Source: Rhizobium sp. Leaf371
Lineage (GTDB): Bacteria > Pseudomonadota > Alphaproteobacteria > Rhizobiales > Rhizobiaceae
Length of the DNA stretch: 64,000 nt
Assembly: GCF_001424045.1 (NCBI RefSeq)
Contig: NZ_LMQB01000024.1
Location: forward strand, 124,001 to 188,000
Direction of reading: 5' to 3'
In this document: one piece after another, positions 34,926 to 45,452 of the stretch
Position numbering within the stretch: the first letter of the stretch is position 1
Layout: the number at the start of each line of letters is the position of its first letter
Position numbers and translations under genes: made by a program
Notes under the pieces: model-generated
Seen by the model: only the letters and a program-made list of their open reading frames with translations
The model's database searches: none
What the model was told of the DNA's origin: nothing

Positions 34926-37774
34926 TTCCCGGCGGGGCGTGCCTGGCTCCAGGCGGCGAGCGCCTTGGTGAAGGCCTCGGTGCCGGCCGTCCCCTTTTCG
35001 AGCGTCAGCAGCGCACGGCGGCCGTTGCGATAGGTCAGGGGAATATCGATCCAGGAGCGCGTGCGCATCAGGTCGAGATTGGTGGTGACGGCCTCGGGGA
35101 AATCGTTGAGAGCGATCATGTGGAAGTCGTCGGTGATCTTCGCCGGCACCGCGATCAGCGGATCGCCGCGATCCTGCTCGTTGCGCTTCATGGCGACGCG
35201 CTGGACGCTGTCGATGCTGCCGCCCTCGAAGTTCTCCGGCAGCGAGAACACGAACTCGATCGTATGGCTGGCCGGCAGCGACGTGTCGGTGTTGCGCTTG
35301 ATCGTCATCAGCGCGGTCAGGCCGCGATCCGGCACGGTGATCTGCGCCTGGATGACCGGCTCGGGACGCTGCCCGGCTTCCGGCGCTTCCTCCTTGAGCG
35401 ACCACGCCACGCCACCTTCGATGGCGGTGGGGGCCGTCTGGCCGAGACGCTCCTCATAGAGGAACATCTTCTGGGCACCGGCCGGCATCTGGGTCGTGGC
35501 CTCGTCCGGCGCGCCGGTCGGGCTGACCGGTGGGGTCTGCGCATCCGAGGCCGGTGTGGTCCCGGGGGTGGTCTCGGGGCTGGTCTCGGGTGTCGTCTCC
35601 GGTCCGATGCCGGGCGTGGTCGCCGAGGGGTCGGCCTGCGCCGTATCGGGCGTCGTGGCCTGCGTTCCCGCCGCAGGCGGGGTCGCGGTTGCCGATGCGT
35701 CGGCCGTATCGACAGGACGGCTCGCCTCGGTCTGGGCGGCCACGGATTTGCCTTCCTGCGCCGCACTTTCGCCGGCCGGCGGCTGGGCCGCACCCTCGTC
35801 GACCTCGCTGCCATCCGTCTGCAGGCGCTGGGTGAACTTGGTGTTCGGCTCGGCCGAGGCGACATCGGTCGTCGCATTGCCGCTGGCGGCGGTTCCCGAC
35901 GCCGCACCGCCGGTGCCGGTCGCCGAAGCTCCACCATTGCTCGCAGTCGGCGGCGCCGTGTTGAGCGAGGCGATCGTCTCCGTCACCCAGCCGTTCACCG
36001 CATCGCGGTTCATCCAATAGGCATATCCGCCGCCGCCGAAGACGAGCAGGAGGACGAGCACGGAGACGATCCGCTTGATGCTGAAGGCCGACTTGCGCGG
36101 CTCGGCACGATAGGAGGCCGGACGACGCGGCGCGGCAGGCGCCTCGGTCGGATCGAGCGCCGAACGGCCGGTCTGGGCGGCGGCCGCAGCGCCGCCGGCG
36201 GCAAGCAGGCTGTCGATCTCGTCCCAGTTCTGCGGCGGCGGCGGCTCGTCGCCGGCCTCTGTCCGCTCGGTCTCGTTGCTGCGATCGACCGGCCAGGACC
36301 AGTCGGACACGGCAGGCTCGACGCTTTCGGGTCCCTCGGGGCGGACCTCCTGCTGGAAGGGATCGGTCTCGTCCAGCGCCCAGGAATGCGATGGCTCGCC
36401 CTCGGGCGTCAGCCCACCGGACACGGCCGGCAGGACGACCGGCACGGCATCGGCGAGCGTCTCGTCCCGCCAGTCGTCATGGGGATCGGCGGCCTGTTCG
36501 GCCGGATGGGTCTCGACCGCTTCCGTCCAGACGGGCTCGATATGGCCGGTGACCGGCGTGGCGGCATGATCGCCGGCGAGCTCATACGTCTGCTCGGCTG
36601 GCTGTTCCGCGACGGGCTGTTCCGCGGCTGGCTCGACAATCGGTTCGGCGACCGGCTCGGCGACCGGATCAATCGGGGCCTCGTTCCATTCCGGCAGATC
36701 CCAGCTCGCAGACGGCATGGCGCTGACATCGCTCGACGCTGCGACCGGCTCCACGACGGGTGCGGGCTCATAGGACACCGGCGCGTGCGCCGGCTGTTCC
36801 GGCTCGATGGTCTCCGGCGCGATCGAGGCCGGTTCGGCGTCTGGCTCCGGTGCGCTGTAGGGGAGATAGGCCCAATCCTGAACGGGCTCCTCGACGGGCG
36901 CGGGCTCCTCCAGGGGCTCTGGCTCATCGGTGACCGGCTCGGGCTCGACGGCCTCTTCGGAGGCGACCGTGTCGTTCTCATCGACGGGCTCGATGGCCGC
37001 GTCTTCCGGGTGCGAGACCGGTTCCTGCAGATAGGAAAAATCCTCGACCGGCGTAGAGGCCGCTTCCGGCTGATACCGATCGGCGTCCGGTTCGGCGGCG
37101 GGCTCGGCGTAAGCTTCGGGCGCGTGATAAACCTCAGGCTCCGGCTCGGAATAGGGCTCATAGGCCGGCACGTCTGCGGCTTGCGCAGGTTCGTCGGCGG
37201 GCTCTTCATAGACCGGTTCGGGCGCGACGTCCGCGACGGGCTCCGGCTCGGAATACGGCGTATCTTCCGGCTCAGGCACGATCGGCGCGGCTTCGACCGG
37301 CTGGTCCGGCGCCACATGCGTGACGTCGTAGGGCACGGGCGGCTGCTGGAAGGCAACCTCGGCCGGCGCATCCTCGACGGCGGGAGCGGCTTCGGCCTGC
37401 GTATATTCGGGCGCCGTCTCTTCGGGCGCCGTATCTTCTGCTGGCGCATTTTCGGAAAGTGCGCTCTCGGGAGGGGCGTCGTCGACGGGCGCGAAAGCCG
37501 GGGCGGCAACCGCTGCGGCCGCAGCCACCGGCACCGGCATCGGCACCGCATCCACTGCCGGCGCTGCGGCGTGGCTGGCCTCCACCTCGGTGATGGCCGC
37601 TTCGAGCTTGCCCATCTGCCGGTCGATCATCTCGTCGGAGGGACGAGGCTTCATGCTTTCAAGCTGACGGCGGACGGCGCCTCGGGCCTTTTCGTATACC
37701 CTGGAGCGCATGTCCGGACTGTTGTCGGACAGGCCGTCCACGGTCCTGCGAATAACTGCTACAAAATCCGCCAT
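34922..37774 (-). CDS. very large Pro/Glu/Ala-rich single-span membrane protein
   Basis: 950 residues. Residues 1-70 are a conserved helical head (MADFVAVIRRTVDGLSDNSP). Residues ~75-520 are an acidic Pro/Ala/Glu/Val low-complexity region. A basic stretch and transmembrane helix (KRIVSVLVLLLVFGGGGYAY) lie at ~575-600. A second Thr/Pro/Ala-rich stretch reaches ~765, then a folded C-terminal domain (~770-945, with TIEFVFSLPENFEGGSID and DDFHMIALNDFP). Topology would place the acidic domain in the cytoplasm and the C-domain in the periplasm. The architecture resembles a spacer or tether linking the envelope to a cytoplasmic partner. No family name is known to me. GAAAG precedes the start. Confidence 0.82.
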   Translation of the reverse strand: MADFVAVIRRTVDGLSDNSPDMRSRVYEKARGAVRRQLESMKPRPSDEMIDRQMGKLEAAITEVEASHAAAPAVDAVPMPVPVAAAAAVAAPAFAPVDDAPPESALSENAPAEDTAPEETAPEYTQAEAAPAVEDAPAEVAFQQPPVPYDVTHVAPDQPVEAAPIVPEPEDTPYSEPEPVADVAPEPVYEEPADEPAQAADVPAYEPYSEPEPEVYHAPEAYAEPAAEPDADRYQPEAASTPVEDFSYLQEPVSHPEDAAIEPVDENDTVASEEAVEPEPVTDEPEPLEEPAPVEEPVQDWAYLPYSAPEPDAEPASIAPETIEPEQPAHAPVSYEPAPVVEPVAASSDVSAMPSASWDLPEWNEAPIDPVAEPVAEPIVEPAAEQPVAEQPAEQTYELAGDHAATPVTGHIEPVWTEAVETHPAEQAADPHDDWRDETLADAVPVVLPAVSGGLTPEGEPSHSWALDETDPFQQEVRPEGPESVEPAVSDWSWPVDRSNETERTEAGDEPPPPQNWDEIDSLLAAGGAAAAAQTGRSALDPTEAPAAPRRPASYRAEPRKSAFSIKRIVSVLVLLLVFGGGGYAYWMNRDAVNGWVTETIASLNTAPPTASNGGASATGTGGAASGTAASGNATTDVASAEPNTKFTQRLQTDGSEVDEGAAQPPAGESAAQEGKSVAAQTEASRPVDTADASATATPPAAGTQATTPDTAQADPSATTPGIGPETTPETSPETTPGTTPASDAQTPPVSPTGAPDEATTQMPAGAQKMFLYEERLGQTAPTAIEGGVAWSLKEEAPEAGQRPEPVIQAQITVPDRGLTALMTIKRNTDTSLPASHTIEFVFSLPENFEGGSIDSVQRVAMKRNEQDRGDPLIAVPAKITDDFHMIALNDFPEAVTTNLDLMRTRSWIDIPLTYRNGRRALLTLEKGTAGTEAFTKALAAWSQARPAGN

Positions 37775-37828
37775 CGAAAACTTTCTTTCAACCCTTCGGG
37801 GTGATTAAGCCGATACTTGATACGGCGC

Positions 37829-37858
37829 AAGCGCGGGATCTCTGCAAAACCCGCGCTT
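37829..37858. other. hairpin between purA and the 950-residue gene
   Basis: AAGCGCGGG and CCCGCGCTT form a 9-bp stem with a 12-base loop, about 40 bases past the purA stop. No strong T-run follows on the minus strand, so terminator function is uncertain. Confidence 0.45.
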
Positions 37859-37895
37859 TTCGCCTTTGTCATCACCCCGTTACAGGCTTGTTAAC

Positions 37896-39194
<1,299 letters not shown>

Positions 39195-39489
39195 TTCGTT
39201 TTTCCTGTCTGCAAGCGCGCGTTTTCATCCGCGCTCATCTTCGCCTCGCACGAAAACGCCCTGCCTCGTCCGGCAATGAGCGCCCGCACCGACCCATGGT
39301 CCTGCATCCCGGCCCATGATCCGGGGCTGCAAACCCGCGCATCTATACTGCCTCGTTTTTTCAAAAGCTATTCCGTTTGCCCGGAAATCAGGGCTTTTTG
39401 CATGGCAACGCCGCGCTTTACGCGATATGCAGCGGAAAGGGCGCGTCGCGAAACGCTCGGCCCCACCTGTGCGAGATGGAATTTCAGCC

Positions 39490-40380
39490 TTGAACATCCA
39501 GGCCTATCTGATCCTTGCCCTGACCACCTTCATCTGGGGCGGCAACTCCGTGGCCGGCAAGATCGCCGTTGGCCATGTCAGCCCCATGCTGCTGACGGGC
39601 ATGCGCTGGATGATCGCCTGCGCACTGCTGCTCGCCATCGCCGTTCCCGCGCTGCGCAAGGACTGGCCGCTGATCCGCCGTCACTGGCTGCTGCTCTTCA
39701 GCTACGGCGCCGTCGGCTTCACCGCCTTCAATGCCTCGCTCTATTCCGCCCTGCAATATACCAGCGCGATCAATGCGGTGATCGAGCAGGCGGCGGTCCC
39801 CATCGTGATCTTCGCCATGAATTTCGTGCTGTTTCGCACCGGCGTGTCGATCGCCCAGTGGTTCGGCTTCGTGCTGACCCTGTTTGCGGTCGCGCTCACC
39901 GCCTCGCACGGCGACCTCTCGACCCTGCTCGCGCTCGACCTCAACCGCGGCGATGCGCTGATGATGTTCGCGGTGCTCGTCTATGCCGGCTATACGGTGA
40001 CGCTGCGCTACAAGCCGGGCATCCACTGGAAGAGCCTGATCGCCGTCTCCGCCTTTGCAGCGCTTCTGAGCAGCGTGCCCCTGATGGTCTGGGAAAGCAC
40101 CGCCGGCGCGATGATCTGGCCCGACACCACCGGCTGGATCATCGTCGCCTATGCCGGCATCTTCCCGTCGCTGGTCTCGCAGATCCTCTATGTGCGCGGC
40201 GTCGAGCTCATCGGTCCCAACCGCGCCGGCCTGTTCATCAACCTCATCCCCATCTTCGGCACGCTCCTCTCGATCGCGCTGATCGGCGAGACGCTCCACA
40301 CCTTCCACGTCATCGCTTTGGTTCTGGCGCTTGTCGGCATCGCGGTCGCGGAAAAGGGGCGGCCGAAGGCGCAGGCTTAG
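39490..40380 (+). CDS. EamA/DMT-family transporter
   Basis: 296 residues with ten predicted helices in two EamA repeats (NIQAYLILALTTFIWGGNSV at the start, ALMMFAVLVYAGYTVTLRY opening the second half). Families of this type export amino acids or metabolites; the substrate is unknown. The TTG start at 39490 gives the usual LNIQAYL N-terminus of homologues; GTG 39469 is an alternative. Longer readings add non-hydrophobic sequence foreign to the family. Confidence 0.88.
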   Translation: MNIQAYLILALTTFIWGGNSVAGKIAVGHVSPMLLTGMRWMIACALLLAIAVPALRKDWPLIRRHWLLLFSYGAVGFTAFNASLYSALQYTSAINAVIEQAAVPIVIFAMNFVLFRTGVSIAQWFGFVLTLFAVALTASHGDLSTLLALDLNRGDALMMFAVLVYAGYTVTLRYKPGIHWKSLIAVSAFAALLSSVPLMVWESTAGAMIWPDTTGWIIVAYAGIFPSLVSQILYVRGVELIGPNRAGLFINLIPIFGTLLSIALIGETLHTFHVIALVLALVGIAVAEKGRPKAQA

Positions 40381-40471
40381 GGCGCCTTTGTCTCCGCGTC
40401 GGGGCTTCCCCGGCTGCAATCGCCATCCGCAGATCCCCCGCCCCCTCTGCGGTCCCGCCGCGACTTCACGC

Positions 40472-40505
40472 AAAAGCGCCGGACCTGACAAAAGATCCGG
40501 CGCTT
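40472..40505 (-). terminator. intrinsic terminator of serA
   Basis: AAGCGCCGGA and TCCGGCGCTT form a 10-bp stem with a 12-base loop, and four Ts follow on the minus strand, 32 bases past the serA stop. Confidence 0.75.
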
Positions 40506-40537
40506 CCAATCCTATCGTCAGGCCTTTGCGCTTCGGC

Positions 40538-42133
40538 TTACTCGACGTTGAAGACCAGTGGCTTGGCGTGGCGGATGGCCGGGTTGTCGGTGAGGGTCTG
40601 GAGGAGGCTGTCCGGTACGGGGCCGTCGACGTAGAGGAGCGCGATGGCGTCCGAGCCCGCATCCTTGCGGCCGAGCTGGAAGTTGGCGATGTTGACGCCG
40701 GCATCGCCGAACGTCTTGCCGATGAAGCCGATCATGCCGGGAACGTCGGTGTTGGTGATGTAGACCATGTGGCTGCCGACGTCGGCATCGAGGTTGATGT
40801 CCTTGATCTGGATGAAGCGCGGCTTGCCATCCGAGAATACCGTGCCGGCGACCGAGCGCGTCTGGTTGTCGGTCGTCACCGTCAGCTTGATGTAGCCGTC
40901 GAACACGCCGGTCTTGTCGCGCTTGACCTCGGACAGGATGACGCCCTTTTCCTTGATCATGATCGGCGCGGAAACCATGTTGACATCCGACACCTGGCTG
41001 CGGATGAGGCCGGCCAGCGCCGCGCTCGTCAGAGCCTTGGTGTTCATGGCGGCGGTGGAGCCGTCATAGAGGATCTCGATTTCCTTGATCGCGCTGTCCG
41101 TGACCTGGCCGACGAAGGCGCCGAGCACGTCGGCAAGACGGATGAACGGCTTCAGGATCGGGGCTTCTTCCGCCGTGATCGAGGGCATGTTGATCGCGTT
41201 GGAGACGGCCCCCTTGACCAGATAATCCGACATCTGCTCGGCCACCTGCAGCGCGACGTTCTCCTGCGCTTCCGTGGTGGCGGCGCCGAGATGTGGGGTG
41301 CAGACCACGTTCGGCAGGCCGAACAGCGGGCTTTCCTTGGCGGGCTCGGTCTCGAACACGTCGAAGCCGGCGCCGGCGACATGGCCGGACCTGATGGCTT
41401 CGGCGAGGGCCGCCTCATCCACCAGACCGCCGCGGGCGCAGTTGATGATCCGCACGCCGGGCTTGGTCTTGGCCAGCGCTTCGGCATTGAGGATGCCGCG
41501 CGTCTTGTCGGTCATCGGCACGTGCAGGGTAATGAAATCGGCGCGGGCGAGCAGCTCGTCGAGTTCGACCTTGGTCACGCCCATTTCCTCGGCGCGCTCC
41601 TTGGACAGGAAGGGGTCGTAGGCGACGACATGCATCTTGAGGCCGATGGCGCGCGAGATGACGATCGAGCCGATATTGCCGGCGCCGATGACGCCGAGCG
41701 TCTTGCCGGTGATCTCGACGCCCATGAACTTGGATTTTTCCCACTTGCCGGCCTGCGTCGAGGTATCGGCGGCGGGCAGCTGGCGGGCGACGGCGAACAT
41801 CAGCGCGATCGCGTGTTCGGCCGTCGTGATGGAATTGCCGAACGGCGTGTTCATGACGATGATGCCGCGGCGCGAGGCCGCGGGGATATCGACATTGTCG
41901 ACGCCGATGCCGGCGCGGCCGATGACCTTGAGATTGGTCGCAGCGGCGATCAGCTTTTCCGTTGCCTTGGTGGCGGAGCGGATGGCGAGGCCGTCATAAT
42001 TGCCGATGATCTCGGCGAGCTTGTCCTTGTCCTTGCCGAGCTGCGGCTGGAAATCGACATCGACGCCGCGATCGCGAAAGATCTGGACGGCGGTTTCCGA
42101 CAGTTCGTCGGATACGAGAACGCGAGGTGCCAT
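40538..42133 (-). CDS. serA: D-3-phosphoglycerate dehydrogenase (ACT-containing)
   Basis: 531 residues from MAPRVLVSDELS, with GGAGG upstream. SerA oxidises 3-phosphoglycerate to 3-phosphohydroxypyruvate with NAD. The Rossmann motif is LGVIGAGNIGSIV, catalytic Arg and His lie in NCARGGLVDE and CTPHLGAAT, and the C-terminal regulatory part ends in an ACT domain (MVYITNTDVPGMIGFIGKTF), suggesting serine feedback. It follows serC on the same strand, separated by 99 bases that contain a GC-rich hairpin. Confidence 0.97.
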   Translation of the reverse strand: MAPRVLVSDELSETAVQIFRDRGVDVDFQPQLGKDKDKLAEIIGNYDGLAIRSATKATEKLIAAATNLKVIGRAGIGVDNVDIPAASRRGIIVMNTPFGNSITTAEHAIALMFAVARQLPAADTSTQAGKWEKSKFMGVEITGKTLGVIGAGNIGSIVISRAIGLKMHVVAYDPFLSKERAEEMGVTKVELDELLARADFITLHVPMTDKTRGILNAEALAKTKPGVRIINCARGGLVDEAALAEAIRSGHVAGAGFDVFETEPAKESPLFGLPNVVCTPHLGAATTEAQENVALQVAEQMSDYLVKGAVSNAINMPSITAEEAPILKPFIRLADVLGAFVGQVTDSAIKEIEILYDGSTAAMNTKALTSAALAGLIRSQVSDVNMVSAPIMIKEKGVILSEVKRDKTGVFDGYIKLTVTTDNQTRSVAGTVFSDGKPRFIQIKDINLDADVGSHMVYITNTDVPGMIGFIGKTFGDAGVNIANFQLGRKDAGSDAIALLYVDGPVPDSLLQTLTDNPAIRHAKPLVFNVE

Positions 42134-42232
42134 GAGAGGCCTCCACTGGTAAAACGTCTTCAAAAAAACGGATGATGCGGTGAAAGGCAACGGGACCGCG
42201 CGCCGGGGCGCGGCCCTGCCGAGCCGGCTTTT

Positions 42233-43411
42233 TTAAGCGGCGGCCTTGAGCTGCGCGGCCTTCTGGGTTGCAAATGCCCAGTCGAACCAGGGCATCAGCG
42301 CCTGGAGGTCGGCGGTGTCGATGGTCGCGCCGGCCCAAATGCGGAAGCCCGAGGGGGCATCGCGATAGGCGCCGATATCATGGGCGACGCCCTGCTTTTC
42401 GAGCAGTGCCACCATGCCCTTGGCAAAGGCGTCCTGCTGGTCGGGCGCAAGCGCCGTGACGGCGGGATCCACGATCCTGAGGCAGACGGACGTGTTGGAG
42501 CGGGTCTCGGCGACGTCGGCCAGATTGGCGATCCAGTCGGTCTTCTCGACATAATCGAAGATGACCTGCGCATTGGCATCCGCCCGCGCCATCAGCGCGT
42601 TGAGGCCGCCGAGCGACTTCGCCCATTGCAGCGCATCGATGTAATCCTCGACGCAGAGCATGGAGGGCGTGTTGATCGTCTCGCCCTGGAAAATGCCTTC
42701 GACGATCTTGCCGCCCTTGGTCATGCGAAAAATCTTCGGCAGCGGCCAAGCCGGAGTGTAGCTTTCCAGACGCGCGACGGCGCGCGGGGACAGGATGAGC
42801 ACGCCATGACCGCCCTCGCCGCCCAGCACCTTCTGCCAGGAAAAGGTGACGACATCGAGCTTGGAGAAATCGAGGTCCTGCGCGAAGGCGCCGGAGGTCG
42901 CGTCGCAGATCGTCAGGCCCTGGCGGTCGGCGGGAATGAAATCGGCGTTGGGAACGCGGACGCCAGAGGTGGTGCCGTTCCAGGTGAAGACGACATCGCG
43001 ATTGAAATCGATCGTGGAGAGATCGGGCAGCTTGCCGTAATCGGCGGTGATCTTGCGGGCGTCGGGGAGCTTCAGCTCCTTGACGACGTCGGAAACCCAG
43101 CCGGAGCCAAAACTTTCCCAGGCGACCATGTCGACGCCGCGCTCGCCCAGCAGCGACCACATCGCCATTTCCACGGCGCCCGTGTCGGAGGCGGGAACGA
43201 TGCCGATGCGGTAGTCCGCCGGCACGTTCAGGACCTCACGGGTCAGATCGATGGCTTGTTTGAGCTTGGCTTTGCCGACCTTGGCGCGATGCGACCGGCC
43301 GAGCGGTGCATCGGAGAGTGCATCCAGCGACCAACCGGGGCGCTTGGAGCAAGGTCCAGACGAAAAATGGGTGTTCGCCGGACGGAGGTCCGGTGTCGCA
43401 GTCGTATTCAT
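42233..43411 (-). CDS. serC: phosphoserine aminotransferase
   Basis: 392 residues of the alphaproteobacterial SerC type. It converts phosphohydroxypyruvate and glutamate to phosphoserine using PLP. Blocks are [41 protein letters not shown] and the PLP-lysine segment [17 protein letters not shown]. It precedes serA, giving two consecutive pathway steps in one unit. The long leader upstream may carry a regulatory RNA. Confidence 0.97.
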   Translation of the reverse strand: MNTTATPDLRPANTHFSSGPCSKRPGWSLDALSDAPLGRSHRAKVGKAKLKQAIDLTREVLNVPADYRIGIVPASDTGAVEMAMWSLLGERGVDMVAWESFGSGWVSDVVKELKLPDARKITADYGKLPDLSTIDFNRDVVFTWNGTTSGVRVPNADFIPADRQGLTICDATSGAFAQDLDFSKLDVVTFSWQKVLGGEGGHGVLILSPRAVARLESYTPAWPLPKIFRMTKGGKIVEGIFQGETINTPSMLCVEDYIDALQWAKSLGGLNALMARADANAQVIFDYVEKTDWIANLADVAETRSNTSVCLRIVDPAVTALAPDQQDAFAKGMVALLEKQGVAHDIGAYRDAPSGFRIWAGATIDTADLQALMPWFDWAFATQKAAQLKAAA

Positions 43412-43580
43412 GATGGCTACCCTTCCAGATAGAAAGCACCTCGTTAGGGAGGCGTGTCCTGCCCTCGCAGATACAGAAACCGCTCATGGAAGGCAAGACA
43501 AAATTCGACGGTGCCATCCGGCCGCCGACTGTCAGGCCGGGGATCCCGTGCCCGGATATTGTCGAGGCGACGCGGCGCGC
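43412..43580 (-). ncRNA. serC 5' leader, possible serC-motif RNA
   Basis: A conserved alphaproteobacterial leader called the serC motif is known upstream of serC. This leader has alternative pairings: GAGG (43463-43466 on the minus strand) with CCTC at 43449-43452, or that CCTC with GAGG at 43439-43442, plus a CCGGCC...GGCCGG stem further upstream. I cannot align it to the published consensus here, so the assignment is tentative. Confidence 0.35.
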
Positions 43581-43583
43581 ACC

Positions 43584-43910
43584 CTAGCGCGACCGGCCGC
43601 CATGGACGGCGAGCGCCAGGGCGTAGCCGGCCAGGAGGGCCGCCGCGAGGCTGGTCATCGGGTGATCGTTGACGGTGGTATGAACGGTGGTGCGGATCGT
43701 TTCGACGGCGTCGGCGCGGCGCTTCGAAATGCGGCTGCGGAGCGTCTCGATCTCCGCCTTCAGCGCGGTCACCGTGTCGGCGGCGTCGCTGGAGGACTGG
43801 TCTTCCTTGGCGGCGAGCGCCTCATCGACCAGCGGGGCGTCGGTGTGGCCCTCGGTGGTGTCGTCGGGATCGATCGTGCCGCGGGGGATGGGGTTTCCGA
43901 TATCGGTCAT
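43584..43910 (-). CDS. YqjD/ElaB-like membrane-anchored protein
   Basis: 108 residues. A polar N-terminus and a coiled-coil (TVTALKAEIETLRSRISKRR, with VETIRTTVHTTVNDHP) precede one C-terminal hydrophobic helix (MTSLAAALLAGYALALAVHG) and basic tail. This is the DUF883 layout; E. coli YqjD anchors inactive ribosomes to the membrane in stationary phase. Function here is by analogy only. GGAG precedes the start. Confidence 0.75.
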   Translation of the reverse strand: MTDIGNPIPRGTIDPDDTTEGHTDAPLVDEALAAKEDQSSSDAADTVTALKAEIETLRSRISKRRADAVETIRTTVHTTVNDHPMTSLAAALLAGYALALAVHGGRSR

Positions 43911-43994
43911 GGCGGGCTCCTCTGTTGGAGCCAGAACAACCGGACCGCAACAAGGTTCCGCCCGCCTCGTTCATCCCGACCAGGCGAGATCTTT

Positions 43995-44046
43995 GTCTTT
44001 ACCGCATCGTCCGACGCCGAAGCGATCCCGCTTCGGCTGGAATGCC
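43995..44046. repeat. rhizobial-type palindromic repeat / hairpin after the barrel gene
   Basis: GCCGAAGCG-ATCC-CGCTTCGGC (44016-44037) is flanked by TTTGTCTTTACCGCATCG and GGAATGCCC, the layout of another dispersed rhizobial intergenic element (from memory). It directly follows the barrel stop codon and may help terminate or stabilise that transcript. Confidence 0.55.
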
Positions 44047-44820
44047 CTAGTAGAGCTGGAAGCGCAGGCCGGCGCGGACTTCGTGGCGGGACAGGCCGTC
44101 GTCGCGCGCCGTCTCGCCGGCTCGGGCGAACATGTCGCCGGCCGCGATGTCGGAATAGCGGTAGCTGATATCGAGCTTCAGACGCTCGGTGAGATCGTAG
44201 GAGGCGCCGGCCATGAGGGCATAGGTGAAGCGCCAGCTGCTGTCGCCCGCGTAGTCGCTCCCCGAGATGGGGACGCCGCCGGATTTCGCGGTGACATCGT
44301 TCCAGTCGAGCGAGGTGGCACCGATGCCGGCGCCGAGATAGGGGGTGAAGCCGGCGACGGTCGCCAGATCCACATAGCCGTTCGCCATGATGCCGACGCC
44401 GCGCAGATCGGCCCGGTAGCGCGCGGTGGTCCCGGTCGCGTCGCTGGTGCCGGAGAAACGGCCCTCGAAGAGGTCCGCGGTGATATCGGCGCGCAGGATG
44501 TCGGTGAAGCGGTAGCCGAGGCCGAGCGTGCCGGAGACGGGACGGTCGAAGCGATCGTCGTCGAAGCGGCTGCGGGTGCCGCCGACCGAGAGGTCGGAGC
44601 CGGTATCGGGGCGGAAGGCGGCCACGCCGAGATCGGCGCGGAGATAGAGGCCGGTCGAGACGGTCTCGGCTGCGATGGTGACCTCTGGCGCCGACAGGAG
44701 CACATCCTCGGCCTGTGCCGCCGGCGAGAGACCGAGGCCTGCCGCGAGGAAGGCTGCCGCGATGGTCGCGCGGCCCGGAACGACCGATCCTGCAGTGCCC
44801 GAATGTGAAAGACGCGTCAT
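44047..44820 (-). CDS. Omp25-like outer membrane beta-barrel (paralogue 1)
   Basis: 257 residues. Signal peptide to ~38 (LSPAAQAEDV) and an eight-strand barrel starting GLYLRADLGVAAFRPD, with LGLGYRFTDILRADITADLF, ANGYVDLATVAGFTPYLGAG and a C-terminal aromatic (RAGLRFQLY). GAGG lies seven bases before ATG. It shares strand order and C-terminal wording (HEVRAGLRF vs HEARAGLRY) with the next barrel, indicating duplication. An exact CtrA box lies about 85 bases upstream. Confidence 0.9.
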   Translation of the reverse strand: MTRLSHSGTAGSVVPGRATIAAAFLAAGLGLSPAAQAEDVLLSAPEVTIAAETVSTGLYLRADLGVAAFRPDTGSDLSVGGTRSRFDDDRFDRPVSGTLGLGYRFTDILRADITADLFEGRFSGTSDATGTTARYRADLRGVGIMANGYVDLATVAGFTPYLGAGIGATSLDWNDVTAKSGGVPISGSDYAGDSSWRFTYALMAGASYDLTERLKLDISYRYSDIAAGDMFARAGETARDDGLSRHEVRAGLRFQLY

Positions 44821-44904
44821 GGAGCCCTCGATTGCCGGTGCCCCGCCGGTCCGCGAATCAGGCGACCGGGGGAGGAACAGGCGTTAACTTTTGGGCCGGT
44901 ATGG

Positions 44905-44919
44905 TTAATGCCGCGTTAA
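44905..44919. promoter_or_regulatory. exact CtrA box upstream of barrel paralogue 1
   Basis: TTAA-TGCCGCG-TTAA matches TTAA-N7-TTAA at all eight positions, 85 bases before the start, and is preceded by ATGG. Confidence 0.65.
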
Positions 44920-44934
44920 CGCGGGGGCGCCCTC

Positions 44935-45258
44935 TCAGGCGGCAAGCCCGGCGTTGCGGGCATCTGCAAAGGACGCGGGACGCTCCGCCATGACGCTCGC
45001 CTCGAAAACGACATCCGCCTCGGCAAGCCTGTAGTGCACCGGCGGTCCGGGATCCCGGCGGACATCGAGCGGGCCGGCGCCGGCAGTGCCCGGCTGGCCG
45101 AGACCGTCGATCAAGGCGTTGATATCGACCTCGCGGGCCACAAGGCACTGGAGAAGGAGGCACACGGCGGCATCCGACAGGCTGTCCACGGGCACGATCC
45201 GCTCGAAAATCTGGTCCATGCCGCTATGGCCGGTGATCCGCCAGAAGTGTCTTTCCAT
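44935..45258 (-). CDS. small conserved-looking protein of unknown function
   Basis: 107 residues, starting MERHFWRITGHSGMDQIFER, acidic and mainly helical with no membrane span. It has protein-like composition and a clear frame between the two barrels, but no strong ribosome site and no recognised family. A CtrA-like box lies ~100 bases upstream. Confidence 0.6.
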   Translation of the reverse strand: MERHFWRITGHSGMDQIFERIVPVDSLSDAAVCLLLQCLVAREVDINALIDGLGQPGTAGAGPLDVRRDPGPPVHYRLAEADVVFEASVMAERPASFADARNAGLAA

Positions 45259-45356
45259 CGTCGCGTCCCGTCAAGTTTTCATCGAATCATCCGGGATCGA
45301 CCCTAACCCGCGAGGCGGAGCGCACAAGCAACCCACGGCACCGCCCGCCATGCTGG

Positions 45357-45371
45357 TTAAGACGGCGTCAA
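45357..45371. promoter_or_regulatory. CtrA-like box upstream of the 107-residue gene
   Basis: TTAA-GACGGCG-TCAA, seven of eight match, about 100 bases upstream of the 45258 start. Confidence 0.3.
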
Positions 45372-45404
45372 CAGGCCACCCGCTTCGTGTGCCGGAAACG
45401 CACG

Positions 45405-45429
45405 AAAGCCGCCCTTGCGAGGCGGCTTT
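45405..45429 (-). terminator. intrinsic terminator of barrel paralogue 2
   Basis: AAAGCCGCC and GGCGGCTTT form a 9-bp stem with a 7-base loop, 24 bases past the stop. Confidence 0.75.
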
Positions 45430-45452
45430 GCGGCATTTCGGACAGGGGATGC

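Noticed and set aside
34553-37804. Open frame of about 1080 codons on the plus strand
   Set aside because: It is antisense to the 950-residue gene. Its translation is an Arg/Gly-rich low-complexity string caused by GC-rich codon use, and it has no ribosome site or recognisable domain.
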